Of a stretch of DNA of 64,000 nt, positions 44,407 to 53,245 are shown piece by piece. Both the position numbers and the translations under genes were made by a program. This stretch comes from Pseudomonas viridiflava (lineage in GTDB: Bacteria; Pseudomonadota; Gammaproteobacteria; Pseudomonadales; Pseudomonadaceae): contig NZ_UUOC01000004.1 of the NCBI RefSeq assembly GCF_900590755.1, positions 248,001-312,000 on the forward strand, written 5' to 3'. Numbering within the stretch: position 1 is the first letter of the stretch; every line of letters starts with the position of its first letter. The notes under the pieces are model-generated. The model had not been told where the DNA came from. It was given only the letters and a program-made list of their open reading frames with translations, and did not search any database.

Positions 44407-44883
44407 TCACGACAGATGGAAAGCTAGCACGAACAGGAGAAATCCTGAAAATAGAAAAGGGGCGAATGGCTGTTTATTTGGCTTGTTTATATTGGTGTGA
44501 ATTTCAGGTGGTGTAAGTTCATGATTTTCAATGGTGAAGGATTTTTGACGGATGAAAACCCACAACAGCATGGCCAGCCCCGCTCCGATGAGCGTACCGA
44601 GCAAGACCGAACGGTCGCTCGCCAGGGCCAGTGCCGCCAGTAGTTTCAAATCCCCGCCGCCCAGCTTGCCGAGCCAGTAACCCGGCAGCGTCAACACTAG
44701 CGAGATCAATAATGCCCATCCTCCTTCTGCGGCCTCAGCGCCCAGCCAGGTCCGACCGGTGATCAATAAATAAACTAACGCCAATACGATGACGCCAATG
44801 GTCAGCCTGTTGGAAATCTGTCGCTGGCGTGCGTCTTGAATGGCGCACGTTGCGAGCCATGCGCAAAGGATGAGTAATTCCAT
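44407..44883 (-). CDS. fppA: Flp prepilin peptidase
   Basis: 158-aa A24-family aspartic membrane peptidase that cleaves Flp and TadE/F-type prepilins. Catalytic aspartates are Asp17 (IQDARQRQISN) and Asp78 in the GGGD motif. It lacks the N-terminal methylase domain of PilD, as usual for FppA. Four or five membrane helices. The last about 45 residues (from SFTIENHELTPPE) are encoded by unusually AT-rich DNA and are poorly conserved in type. It is upstream of pprB on the same strand. Confidence 0.93.
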   Translation of the reverse strand: MELLILCAWLATCAIQDARQRQISNRLTIGVIVLALVYLLITGRTWLGAEAAEGGWALLISLVLTLPGYWLGKLGGGDLKLLAALALASDRSVLLGTLIGAGLAMLLWVFIRQKSFTIENHELTPPEIHTNINKPNKQPFAPFLFSGFLLFVLAFHLS

Positions 44884-44956
44884 CGTTTAAAAAACATCCT
44901 GTGTTGCGTAATGTATCTATGCTGTTTGAGGAAGCACTGTCAGGGTTGACGTCGAC

Positions 44957-45415
44957 ATGTACAAGGTTAAGCGAACTGTAAGTGGCCGGAAACAAAAGGG
45001 TGCAGCAGCCATTGAGTTTGCCGCAGTCTTTGTTATTTTTTTTGGCGTCTTCTATGCACTGGTCAGTTATAGCCTGCCGTTGCTGATGATGCAGTCTTTC
45101 AATGCGGCCACCAGTGAAGCGGTGCGTCGCAGCGTGGCGCTGAGCCCGACCATCAATAACTACAGCAACCTGATCGTGACTCAGGCTCAGGGCGTGCTGA
45201 CCCAGCAATTGAACTGGATGCCGGCGAGCCTGGCTCAGGACGTGCAGCAGTACACCTACGTCACCTACACCGCTGGCGTACTCAAGGCGCGTATTGCCTA
45301 TCCGAAAGCAAACCTGCAGCGGATTCTGCCCGTATTGAGTCTGCCCGTCATCGGCGAGGTTCCTCGCCTGCCGACCTACCTTTCTGCTGAAGCGAGTCTG
45401 CAACTTGTCCCTTGA
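44957..45415 (+). CDS. tadF: TadE/TadF-type pseudopilin
   Basis: 152-aa minor pilin of the Tad system. Prepilin-like site after Gly15 (QKGAAAIEFAAV, Glu20 at +5), followed by a hydrophobic helix (FVIFFGVFYALVSYSL) and a periplasmic domain. It should be processed by FppA. Its 3' end overlaps the pprA frame by 11 bases, so tadF and pprA are translationally coupled. TadE and TadF cannot be told apart with confidence here. Confidence 0.87.
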   Translation: MYKVKRTVSGRKQKGAAAIEFAAVFVIFFGVFYALVSYSLPLLMMQSFNAATSEAVRRSVALSPTINNYSNLIVTQAQGVLTQQLNWMPASLAQDVQQYTYVTYTAGVLKARIAYPKANLQRILPVLSLPVIGEVPRLPTYLSAEASLQLVP

Positions 45416-48170
45416 TAAAACCCGTCTGAGTCGTTGGCTGGGGCGCACCGAAGCACCTGTTGCGCCGTTGGCATCCAAGTCGTCCATGGAACCGGAGCCG
45501 ATCGGTGCCGACTGGTATCTGCTGCTGGATGAAGAGGGCCGGGTGCAGAGCATCAGCCCTTCGTTACTGCTACGTCTGGGGCTGGCTGCGGTGAATGTCA
45601 GCAATCAGCGATTGATCAGCCTGCTGCTGCCCAACAGTGCGCTGGTGGTCGAAGGCGAGCCGCGGGACTGGCAAGGCCATATGCTGGATCTGGACTTCGA
45701 TGCCGGATTGGGCCACACCCTGCATGCTCGCGGTTGGGTACAGGCGCGGGGCCAGGGCTGGCTGTTGCAGTTATTGGATATCAGCGACCTGATGGAAGAA
45801 GCCAGCGCGGCCCGAACCCGACAGCAATGCCTGCGCATGGCGGGGCAAGTTGCTGAAAGGATTCGCGCCTGTGGTACCGACCGTCTGCAGGAAGTGGTGG
45901 CCGAACAGCTTCAAGAGCTGGCGCAGCTGTGGCATGTGCCGTGTCTGGCGTTGGCTTTGCCGGACAGCGGTGGCGCAGGCTGGCGGGTTTACGCCCGTTA
46001 CAGCGCACACACTGCGCCTGAGTTGTGGCAGACCGGCCAGCGGTTGGGCACCGGGCTGGATCGGCTCGACGCCAGCATTGCCCATCAACTGGACTTCAAC
46101 TCCAGTCAGGATCTTGTCCCGCTGCAAGGCGCTTTCGGCAATGCCGATGGTTTTGCCTTGCCTCACAGTCGTGACGGCGTGGCCAAGGCGTGGCTGTTAT
46201 TTGGTTTCTATCGAGCCTGGGAACAGGTCCCGGATTTGAGCGAGCGCGAGTGGCTCAATCTGAGTTCAGCGTTGGCCGGGCCCGTGCTGTTCAGGTTGTC
46301 CGACCAAAGCAATCGGCATGACGTGGAGCGTCTGTCAGTGCTCCAGGATTTGCTCGGCACTGGCTGGTGGGAGTTTCTGCCCGCCAGCGATGAAATGCTG
46401 CTGGCGCCACAACTGGCGCACACCCTTGCGGCCCGAGAGCGCATGCCGCGTGTCGAGTGGCTGACCCTGATCCATCCGGCCGATCGTCAGGAGTTGTCCA
46501 GCCGCCTGGCGCAGCTGCGCGACACCGATACGGCGATGTTGTTTTGCGTGCGTCTGCTGCAGCCCGATGCGGCGCAGGAAACCGTCTGGTTCCGGATTCA
46601 GGGGCAGACCCTTGGCGCAGGTCAGAGCCGCCGGGTGCTGGGTTTCATGCTGGATGTCAGTGACATCAAGAATCAGGAAACCGAGGCCGCTGTGGCCCAT
46701 GCGCGACTGGATAACCTCATCGCCAGCTCGCCGGCGGTGATCTATGTGCAACGATACGACCAAGGCAGCCTGGAACCGACTTTCTTCAGCGACAGTTTGC
46801 GGCCGCTGTTGGGCTGGACCCTTGAGGAATGCGTCGGTGGCAAGCTGAGTGAGTACATCCACCCCGAAGACCGGGAAATCTGGTTCGAGCGCACCCGGCA
46901 ATTATTGCGCGAAGGTTTCGTCAGTCGTCGTTATCGGTTGCGGGACAAGGGTGGGGTTTATCACTGGCTGCTCGATGAAGCCAAGCTGCTGCGTGACGAC
47001 CTGGGCATCCCCCAGGAGGCGGTGGGCCTGTGGCTGGACGTGACCGATGCCACGCTTGCCACCGAGCGCGTGCGTGAAAGCGAAGAGCGTTACCGGATTC
47101 TGGTGGAAGACTCGCCGGCGATGATTTGTCGCTACACCCCTGACCTGATCCTTAACTTCGGCAACCGCCCGCTGGCCACCTACATGGAGTGCACGCCCGA
47201 GCAGTTGGTGGGCGTGAATCTGGGTGACTGGTTGTCTGCCGAGCAGCGCGAAGCCTTTATGCAGCGCATTGGTCTGCTGACCCCCGAGTCGCCGGTGAGC
47301 ACGGAAGAAATCTGTCTCGAATTGCCTGGACGCGAATACGCCTGGTGGGTCTGGGCAGACCGTGGGGTATTCGACGATCAGGGGCAGTTGATCGAGATCC
47401 AGGCGGTGGGGCGCGACAACACCGACGTGCGCCGTTCGCGGATGCAGCTCAACCAGAGCGCGAAAATGGCCACCCTCGGGGAAATGGCCACGGGCCTGGC
47501 CCATGAGATCAACCAGCCGCTGAATGTCATGCGCATGGCAGTGGTCAACGTGCTCAAGCGACTGGGTAACGGTGAGGCAGACATTGAATACCTCACTGAA
47601 AAACTCAAACGCATCGACACCCAGGTCCAGCGCGCGGCCCGCACCGTGGACCACATGCGGGTCTTCGGCCGTCGTTCCGAGGTCGAGGAGCGGCTGTTCG
47701 ACCCCATGCAGGCAGTTGAAGGTACGCTGGGGATGCTTACTGAGGGCATGAAAGGCAAGGGCGTGGACATTCGGGTGGGCGAGACCGCCACCACAGGGCT
47801 GGTCATGGGCCACGTCGATCAGCTGGAGCAGGTGCTGATCAACCTGATGGTCAACGCCCGTGACGCGTTGTTGTCACGGCGCGAGAAAGATCGCGACCTG
47901 CAACCCTGGATTAGCGTCACCGCCGAGCAGGACGAGCGACACATCATTCTGTCCGTGCAAGACAACGGCGGCGGCATCGACCCGCGCCTGCTGGACCGCA
48001 TTTTCGAACCCTTCTTCACCACCAAGGAGATCGGCGTCGGCACCGGCCTTGGCCTGTCCGTCAGCTACGGCATCGTTGACCAGATGGGCGGGCAACTGAG
48101 CGTCAGTAATGTGGAAGAGGGGGCAAGGTTTCAGATTGTGTTGCCGATTGGCGGCGCCCAGTCGTCCTGA
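45405..48170 (+). CDS. pprA: PprA-type PAS sensor histidine kinase
   Basis: 921-aa kinase, the expected partner of PprB. No clear membrane helix, so probably cytosolic. An N-terminal PAS-like region, a GAF-like region (about 130-300) and several PAS/PAC units (about 320-690, for example WFRIQGQTLGAGQSRRVLG and YRLRDKGGVYHWLL) precede the HisKA domain with His700 (GLAHEINQP) and an HATPase domain (DNGGGIDPRLLDRIFEPFF, GVGTGLGLSVSYGIV). The start is taken as TTG 45405 inside tadF; the first ATG (45486) would lose 27 residues. Confidence 0.9.
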   Translation: MSLDKTRLSRWLGRTEAPVAPLASKSSMEPEPIGADWYLLLDEEGRVQSISPSLLLRLGLAAVNVSNQRLISLLLPNSALVVEGEPRDWQGHMLDLDFDAGLGHTLHARGWVQARGQGWLLQLLDISDLMEEASAARTRQQCLRMAGQVAERIRACGTDRLQEVVAEQLQELAQLWHVPCLALALPDSGGAGWRVYARYSAHTAPELWQTGQRLGTGLDRLDASIAHQLDFNSSQDLVPLQGAFGNADGFALPHSRDGVAKAWLLFGFYRAWEQVPDLSEREWLNLSSALAGPVLFRLSDQSNRHDVERLSVLQDLLGTGWWEFLPASDEMLLAPQLAHTLAARERMPRVEWLTLIHPADRQELSSRLAQLRDTDTAMLFCVRLLQPDAAQETVWFRIQGQTLGAGQSRRVLGFMLDVSDIKNQETEAAVAHARLDNLIASSPAVIYVQRYDQGSLEPTFFSDSLRPLLGWTLEECVGGKLSEYIHPEDREIWFERTRQLLREGFVSRRYRLRDKGGVYHWLLDEAKLLRDDLGIPQEAVGLWLDVTDATLATERVRESEERYRILVEDSPAMICRYTPDLILNFGNRPLATYMECTPEQLVGVNLGDWLSAEQREAFMQRIGLLTPESPVSTEEICLELPGREYAWWVWADRGVFDDQGQLIEIQAVGRDNTDVRRSRMQLNQSAKMATLGEMATGLAHEINQPLNVMRMAVVNVLKRLGNGEADIEYLTEKLKRIDTQVQRAARTVDHMRVFGRRSEVEERLFDPMQAVEGTLGMLTEGMKGKGVDIRVGETATTGLVMGHVDQLEQVLINLMVNARDALLSRREKDRDLQPWISVTAEQDERHIILSVQDNGGGIDPRLLDRIFEPFFTTKEIGVGTGLGLSVSYGIVDQMGGQLSVSNVEEGARFQIVLPIGGAQSS

Positions 48171-48183
48171 TACCACAGGACCC

Positions 48184-48207
48184 TGTAGGAGCGCGCTTGC
48201 CCGCGAT
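48184..48207. repeat. Single REP arm (GAGCGCGCTTGCCCGCGAT)
   Basis: One arm of the same type as at 30645, 13 bases after the pprA stop. The expected partner arm is not recognisable; a weak GAGCTCCACAG at about 48261 may be its decayed remnant. Confidence 0.7.
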
Positions 48208-48287
48208 GAACGATGACGGGGTGTATCAGACAGACCGCTATCGCTGCCTCGCGCTGCTCGTGAGCTCCACAGAAAAGCATTCCAGCC

Positions 48288-50324
48288 TCAGATCACCAAG
48301 GTGGCCTGGCCGAAGTTGCAGCTCAGGTTGGTGCCGACATCAGCGGGCGCCAGTGTCACGCCCAGTGCGGCGAGCAGCGGGTCGACCACGGTGGACAGCA
48401 GCTGTTTGAGAACGCCATCGACGATGCCATCCAGTGCGGTGAGAAGGTCGCCCACCAACGATGCCGCGCCTGTTATCACGCTGCCCATGATCGTTGGGGT
48501 CACGGCCTTGTAAACGTCCACTTTCACTCCGGACACCACGCCATCAAGCAGCGTGCTGGGTAGTCTTGATGCTGCGCTGACGTCGTAGTGCGGTGTCTCG
48601 CCGACCTCTGGAAGGTTGGGGGCCCTGACTGTAAGGCTTGTGGGGGACAGGCTGCCGAAAGGCAATTGATCCACGGTATTGAAACTGAGGCCGACTCCGC
48701 CGCCACCAAAATCGACGGGGGTCGTGCAGCTACCCAGAAACCCGCCGATTTGTTTGCAGGTCTGGGTGGTGATGTTAACCACTGGAATAGGCCTGGCGAC
48801 GACTGCAGCAGGGTCGGTGCTGGCGGGAAAAGCTGCGGCTTCGTCGATCAGTCCGAGTTTGGCGCTGACCAATGCGGTGTTGGTAGTGAACGTGAGGCTC
48901 TTGTCGGTATTGCTGTTGCAGGTGTAACCGGTGACGTAGCTTTCCGCGCTGGATAGAGACAGGCTGAGGTCGATGCGCGGGCCTGCGCCGTTGGAGCCTG
49001 TGGTGTTCAGAAGTACAGGGTTGGTCACCATGCAGCTGGCACCCAACAGACACGTCACGCTTTTGAGCAGGCCTTTGATATCCAGACCCAGAGCGCTATT
49101 GAGTACCGGGGTCAGGCTGCCCACCAGGGACGTGGCTTTGTCGAGCACTGCTGCAGTCGGCCCAACGCCCAACACCGGCAGGTCGACCGATACCAATGCG
49201 CGCATTTGTGCGGTGCGCACGTAGATTCTGTTTGGATCGTTCTGGACAGGGATGCCGGGGTTGATCTTGCTCGGGTCACCGATGGCAGAGAGCTGTGCGG
49301 GCTCGATGACTTTGGTTTCTACCTTGAGGTTCAACAGCCCAGGCAGGCCGACCTGCGCGGTCGCTGCGATGCCATTTTTTTTGTTCGCCAGTTGCGCCAG
49401 GCTCTGTATCACGTCCAGTAGACCCAGATTTGCCTTGAATGCCGCCACATCGGTTCCACTCTGGATCTTGATCAGATCACCCAATGCCAGTTGAGTTTTC
49501 CCCACCGCCGCCACCAATGCTTGTTGGTCGACGAGGCTGACCCGACTGTCGAGGGTGCCGCTGGTTTGCAGGACGTTAAGCATGACCTGAAGCAGCTTGT
49601 CGGCCGCGACATTGGTGCCGAGTACTTCGTCGTAGCCGACGGCGGTGAGATTGAGTTCGGTCTTGAGTTTGTCCAGATAGTTGAGCAGGTTGAGCTTGGT
49701 GTTTGCCACACCGTTCCAGCTGAGAGCGGTGAGGTTCAGGCTGCCACCAAGCATGCCGCCGATGACCGCGTTGAGCAGTGGAGCGGTACTTGAGGTAATG
49801 ACGAGGGCTGCACTGCGAATTGAAAGCGATGCCAAAGGCGGTTCGGCTGCTGCAACTGCCGTCGCACTCAACTGAATATCTACTGGCGTGGGTGTCGAGT
49901 CGAACATCGCACCAATGCCGGCGGCGATGCTGCGTGGCACGCTGTGGCTGACGACGACTTGAATGGCCTGGGCTTTGCTGGCGTCGGCGGCGAAGGTTCG
50001 GCGACTGGTGAGGTCCAGCGACAGCGTGCCGCAACGGGTAGTCATTGTGCGACCGTCGTTGCCAGGTGTGAAGCCGTTGCGCGTAGCGCTCTGGTTGGCG
50101 TAGCTCGTGGCCGTGCCTGCGGTGCAGTTCCCCTTGCGACTGGCCGCTTCCAGCGCTGCCACATCCGCGATTCGTTGCAGGGAGCGTTTTTCCAGATACA
50201 GACGCCCGCTGTCGATGACCACCAACATGCATAAAACGGCCAGCGCCAAGGTCATCGCCGCCAGTAAACCAATGGCACCACGCTGCCTTCCGTGAACGGA
50301 GGCATAACTGTTCAGGGGAGACAT
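48288..50324 (-). CDS. tadG: TadG-like Tad pilus protein
   Basis: 678-aa envelope protein with the TadG N-terminal module: QRGAIGLLAAMTLALAV forms a membrane helix at about residues 16-40, followed by DSGRLYLEKRSLQRIADVAALEAA. A long, Ser/Leu/Val-rich, probably periplasmic or surface region follows with no catalytic motif. AAAGGAG lies six bases before the ATG. It is on the opposite strand to pprA and away from the rcp-tad operon, with no copy of the CGGTTAATAC motif in the short region before it. Confidence 0.88.
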   Translation of the reverse strand: MSPLNSYASVHGRQRGAIGLLAAMTLALAVLCMLVVIDSGRLYLEKRSLQRIADVAALEAASRKGNCTAGTATSYANQSATRNGFTPGNDGRTMTTRCGTLSLDLTSRRTFAADASKAQAIQVVVSHSVPRSIAAGIGAMFDSTPTPVDIQLSATAVAAAEPPLASLSIRSAALVITSSTAPLLNAVIGGMLGGSLNLTALSWNGVANTKLNLLNYLDKLKTELNLTAVGYDEVLGTNVAADKLLQVMLNVLQTSGTLDSRVSLVDQQALVAAVGKTQLALGDLIKIQSGTDVAAFKANLGLLDVIQSLAQLANKKNGIAATAQVGLPGLLNLKVETKVIEPAQLSAIGDPSKINPGIPVQNDPNRIYVRTAQMRALVSVDLPVLGVGPTAAVLDKATSLVGSLTPVLNSALGLDIKGLLKSVTCLLGASCMVTNPVLLNTTGSNGAGPRIDLSLSLSSAESYVTGYTCNSNTDKSLTFTTNTALVSAKLGLIDEAAAFPASTDPAAVVARPIPVVNITTQTCKQIGGFLGSCTTPVDFGGGGVGLSFNTVDQLPFGSLSPTSLTVRAPNLPEVGETPHYDVSAASRLPSTLLDGVVSGVKVDVYKAVTPTIMGSVITGAASLVGDLLTALDGIVDGVLKQLLSTVVDPLLAALGVTLAPADVGTNLSCNFGQATLVI

Positions 50325-50423
50325 CAAGCACTCCTTTGGCTACAACCATCGCTAACTCACCCGCAGTGAAGGGGAGTGTAGTCAAGGGTTGGAGAGTGTG
50401 CCGTGAGCGATTGGGAGTATCGC

Positions 50424-50748
50424 TGTGGGAGCAGTGCCTGGTCTGGGCGGCATTCCGACGATACTGACACCGCGATCTAACGTGAACCGCGTCCAGCCTT
50501 ATCGCGGGCAAGCACCGCTCCCACATTAGAAATCAGATCCCCGTTGGCGAGGCTTGCCCGCGAAGAACGATGACGCGGTCTGCCTGACACACCGCTGCGC
50601 CTGGTTCGCGGGCAAGTCGGAATGCCGCCCACACGCTCCAACGGGTTCGGTGATCGTCTGTAGGAGTGAGCTTGCTCGCGATTGCGGTCTGTCATTAAAA
50701 AGTGCGCTGTCAGACAGGACGCTATCGCGAGCAAGCTCACTCCTACAG
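50424..50748. repeat. Composite cluster of three REP families
   Basis: The 446-base gap 50325-50770 contains no gene. It holds a degenerate REPIN (TGTGGGAGCAGTG near 50425, GCGGGCAAGCACCGCTCCCACA ending 50524, shown only in part), REP arms of the GAGGCTTGCCCGCGAA type (50550-50563 and inverted from 50604), and an intact family B REPIN with perfect 25-base arms (50658-50682, 50724-50748). A further inverted pair GGGCGGCATTCCGAC (50445-50459) and GTCGGAATGCCGCCC (50615-50629) spans two of them, a sign of rearrangement. Confidence 0.85.
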
Positions 50749-50770
50749 TTTCCGGCGGGGATGGTTCATC

Positions 50771-51334
50771 TCAATGCGGCGGATATTGTTCCAGGATTTT
50801 CGCCACGGTCTGACGGATGAGGTTTTCGCGGTCGGCCGGGTTGGTGCTGTTCTGGCTGAGGATCTGTTCGGTGCTGCCGCGCCAGATCAGTTTGCCGTCC
50901 TTGCCGTCGAACAGGTCGATCTGCAGGGTGGTGACTTTGTAATCCACGCTACGGGTTTCGTTGCTGATCGGGCCGCCCCAGTAGCCGTAGCCGCCCCATG
51001 GGCCCCAGCCGCCACCGTAGTTGGTGCTGACCAGTTGCTGGCGGTTTTCAACGATGAGCCAGGTTTGCACATTCACATCCGCTCGGGTGCCCGCTGCTGC
51101 TTGACGCAAGCCGCGCTGGTCCAGCTGGTCAGTGACGGATTGGCGAATGCGTTGCTCGGTGAGATCGCTCTTGATTCGCGGATCGTCCGGCTGATATTGC
51201 ATGCCCGGTTCTTTCCAGGCCCAACTGCGATAACCGCCGAAGTCGCGGTGAGCATCAAAATCACGGCTGACCTGGTTGGTCTGGCAGGCACCGAGCATCA
51301 GCAAAAGAGACAACACAGCAAGACGGCGGAACAT
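50771..51334 (-). CDS. DUF4136 lipoprotein (1)
   Basis: 187-aa predicted lipoprotein, function unknown. The signal ends LMLGAC with the cysteine at residue 17. The DUF4136 pattern follows: DFDAHRDFGGYRSWAWK near the start and LQIDLFDGKDGKLIWRGSTEQIL later, with a Gly/Trp/Tyr-rich loop (WGPWGGYGYWGG). It is a paralogue of the next gene upstream, 18 bases away, probably in one operon. Confidence 0.87.
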   Translation of the reverse strand: MFRRLAVLSLLLMLGACQTNQVSRDFDAHRDFGGYRSWAWKEPGMQYQPDDPRIKSDLTEQRIRQSVTDQLDQRGLRQAAAGTRADVNVQTWLIVENRQQLVSTNYGGGWGPWGGYGYWGGPISNETRSVDYKVTTLQIDLFDGKDGKLIWRGSTEQILSQNSTNPADRENLIRQTVAKILEQYPPH

Positions 51335-51352
51335 GGCAGTTCTCCGAAGACG

Positions 51353-51985
51353 TTAGGAAGGAGGATACGCGGTCAATGCTTTTTGCACAGCCTGACGCAA
51401 CGCCTTGCTGCGGTCGGCTTGATCCCCGTCGCTGCGGGTTTCCGCGCTGGCGCTCCACACCGGTTGCCCGCTGCGAGCGTCGAACAGGCTGATGTTGATC
51501 ACCACCACCTGCTCCTGATAGGTGCGCACGATGGGCACAGAGGCATAACCGCCATAGCGGTAGCCGTCGTAATACGGACCACGGCCATAACCCACGCCTG
51601 CGCCGCCGTAATACGGGTCGTAATAGTCGTCTCGCACCTGGCGCAGTCGGGTTTCCATGCGGGTTTCGGCGGCCACCGCCAGGTCGGCTGCCTGAACCGT
51701 GCGGGCAGGGCGCAAGCCACGTTGATCGAGGCCATTGCTGACCGCTTCGGCGATCTGTGCCGAGTCAGCCCACGCCGATCCACCCGGCAGCCGACCATTG
51801 AGCCAGCTCCAGTTGCGATAGCGGCCATAATCACGGGGCGCAGCGGGATAAGCGCTCATGTCGATGCCCGTACTCGCCTGCACAGGGGCGGGAGGTATCG
51901 GGCTGGAGCTGGCACGATAAGGGTTGTCGCTCTGGCAGGCGGCAAGGCCCAGACAGAGCATTAACACAGCGATGCGGCGTTGCAT
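51353..51985 (-). CDS. DUF4136 lipoprotein (2)
   Basis: 210-aa paralogue of the preceding entry. Lipobox LGLAAC with the cysteine at residue 17, a proline-rich spacer, then [13 protein letters not shown] and [20 protein letters not shown], matching the same DUF4136 landmarks. A Tyr/Gly-rich segment lies near residues 120-145. It may be cotranscribed with cmoM upstream (45-base gap). Confidence 0.86.
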   Translation of the reverse strand: MQRRIAVLMLCLGLAACQSDNPYRASSSPIPPAPVQASTGIDMSAYPAAPRDYGRYRNWSWLNGRLPGGSAWADSAQIAEAVSNGLDQRGLRPARTVQAADLAVAAETRMETRLRQVRDDYYDPYYGGAGVGYGRGPYYDGYRYGGYASVPIVRTYQEQVVVINISLFDARSGQPVWSASAETRSDGDQADRSKALRQAVQKALTAYPPS

Positions 51986-52030
51986 GATGACCTCCGCCGA
52001 TGGCTTGAGGACAGGTGAACGTTGAGTCGG

Positions 52031-52780
52031 TCAGAGCGGCCGACATACCCAATGCAAGTAGCGCCCCAGCCCGGCATAGGCGGGATGTCGACGATGGGCC
52101 AGTTCCATTTCCAGCAAATCCGCCAATTGCACCTTGGCCTGGAATTCCACTGGCATATAGTCGTGAAACACGCGGACACCACTCTGGGTTTCGACCCGCC
52201 ACAGGCCTTCAAGTTGCGCCGCCAATTCACGGGGATCAAGTGGCTCTTGCGGGGTCAGGCTTTGCTTTTCTCCGGCCAGATCATTCTTGCGCATCTTGCG
52301 GAAGTGGCCTTTGAGCAGGTTGCGGTAGATCAGCGCATCGCGGTTATAAAACGCCAGCGACAACCAGCCGTCAGCCTTGGTCAGTTTGTGCAAGACGGGC
52401 AGGATCGTATGGGGTTCAGCCAGCCATTCCAGCACCGCATGGCAGATCACCAGGTCATAAGGCTCGTGAAGTTGTTCAAGCAGGTCCTGCCAGGGCGCTT
52501 GGATAAACGTCGCGGTTTGACCGGCATCAGCAAACCGCTGGCGAGCGCCTTCGAGCATGGGGGCGGCAGGTTCAGCCAAGGTAACGTCATGGCCGCGTTC
52601 GGCCAGCCACAGCGACATGTGCCCCAGGCCAGCGCCAATATCCAGCACTCGCAATGGTCGCTCAGGCAGCGCTTCGGTCAGGTCAGCTTGCAGCACCGCC
52701 AGACGAATCGCGCCTTTGGCCCCGCCATAGATTTTTTCCGCGAAGCGCGTGGCCAACTGGTCGAAGTGACGATCACTCAT
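52031..52780 (-). CDS. cmoM: tRNA cmo5U methyltransferase CmoM
   Basis: 249-aa SAM-dependent methyltransferase of the CmoM (formerly SmtA) type, which adds the methyl ester to carboxymethoxyuridine at tRNA position 34. The N-terminal segment RFAEKIYGGAKGAIRLAVLQADL and motif I LRVLDIGAGLGHMS are characteristic, as is ICHAVLEWLAEP. It overlaps the MazG-like gene by four bases, showing coupling. The function is by family resemblance. Confidence 0.88.
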   Translation of the reverse strand: MSDRHFDQLATRFAEKIYGGAKGAIRLAVLQADLTEALPERPLRVLDIGAGLGHMSLWLAERGHDVTLAEPAAPMLEGARQRFADAGQTATFIQAPWQDLLEQLHEPYDLVICHAVLEWLAEPHTILPVLHKLTKADGWLSLAFYNRDALIYRNLLKGHFRKMRKNDLAGEKQSLTPQEPLDPRELAAQLEGLWRVETQSGVRVFHDYMPVEFQAKVQLADLLEMELAHRRHPAYAGLGRYLHWVCRPL

Positions 52781-53082
52781 TTGGCGAACCTGCGTTCACT
52801 GTCCGCCAGCTTGCTGCGTACCACGGTGTCCATGTCGATCCCCAGTTCGCTGCACATCAGCAGCAGATACAAAATGATGTCGCCGACTTCCTGCCCGGCA
52901 TGGGCCAGTTTTTCAGGTGGTAGCTGGCGGGACTGGTCTTCGGTGAGCCACTGGAAGATTTCCACCAGCTCGGACATTTCCACACTGGCCGCCATCGCCA
53001 GGTTCTTCGGGCTGTGAAACTGCTGCCAGTCGTTTTGATCGCGGATGCGATGCAGGCGTTGGGTGAGTTCTTGGAGGTTCAT
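52777..53082 (-). CDS. MazG-like nucleotide pyrophosphohydrolase
   Basis: 101-aa all-alpha NTP pyrophosphohydrolase, single-domain type. Metal-binding acidic pattern: the ASVEMSELVEIFQW helix and the EVGDIILYLL helix (E-x2-E and E-x2-D). Likely removes non-canonical or house-cleaning nucleotides. It is first in a probable mazG-cmoM-DUF4136-DUF4136 cluster; a REPIN lies upstream. Confidence 0.9.
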   Translation of the reverse strand: MNLQELTQRLHRIRDQNDWQQFHSPKNLAMAASVEMSELVEIFQWLTEDQSRQLPPEKLAHAGQEVGDIILYLLLMCSELGIDMDTVVRSKLADSERRFAK

Positions 53083-53144
53083 GTTGGTCCTGAATCAGTG
53101 TTGGCCTGGGCACGATGAAATGAAAATGCTGAATTGGAATGGCC

Positions 53145-53234
53145 GTGGGACCGGCTTTAGCCGGGAAGGCTGCATTCCTGCCATCCTTGCTCAGTTGGGT
53201 TAACGGGCCTCTTCCCGGCTAAAGCCGGTCCCAC
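53145..53234. repeat. REPIN family C (ACCGGCTTTAGCCGGGAA)
   Basis: Perfect 23-base inverted arms (53145-53167, 53212-53234) with core ACCGGCTTTAGCCGGGAA. The spacer begins GGCTGCATTCCTGCCAT, as in the copy at 54564, so the two are recent relatives on either side of the flavoprotein gene. Confidence 0.95.
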
Positions 53235-53245
53235 AGTGCGCGTAA

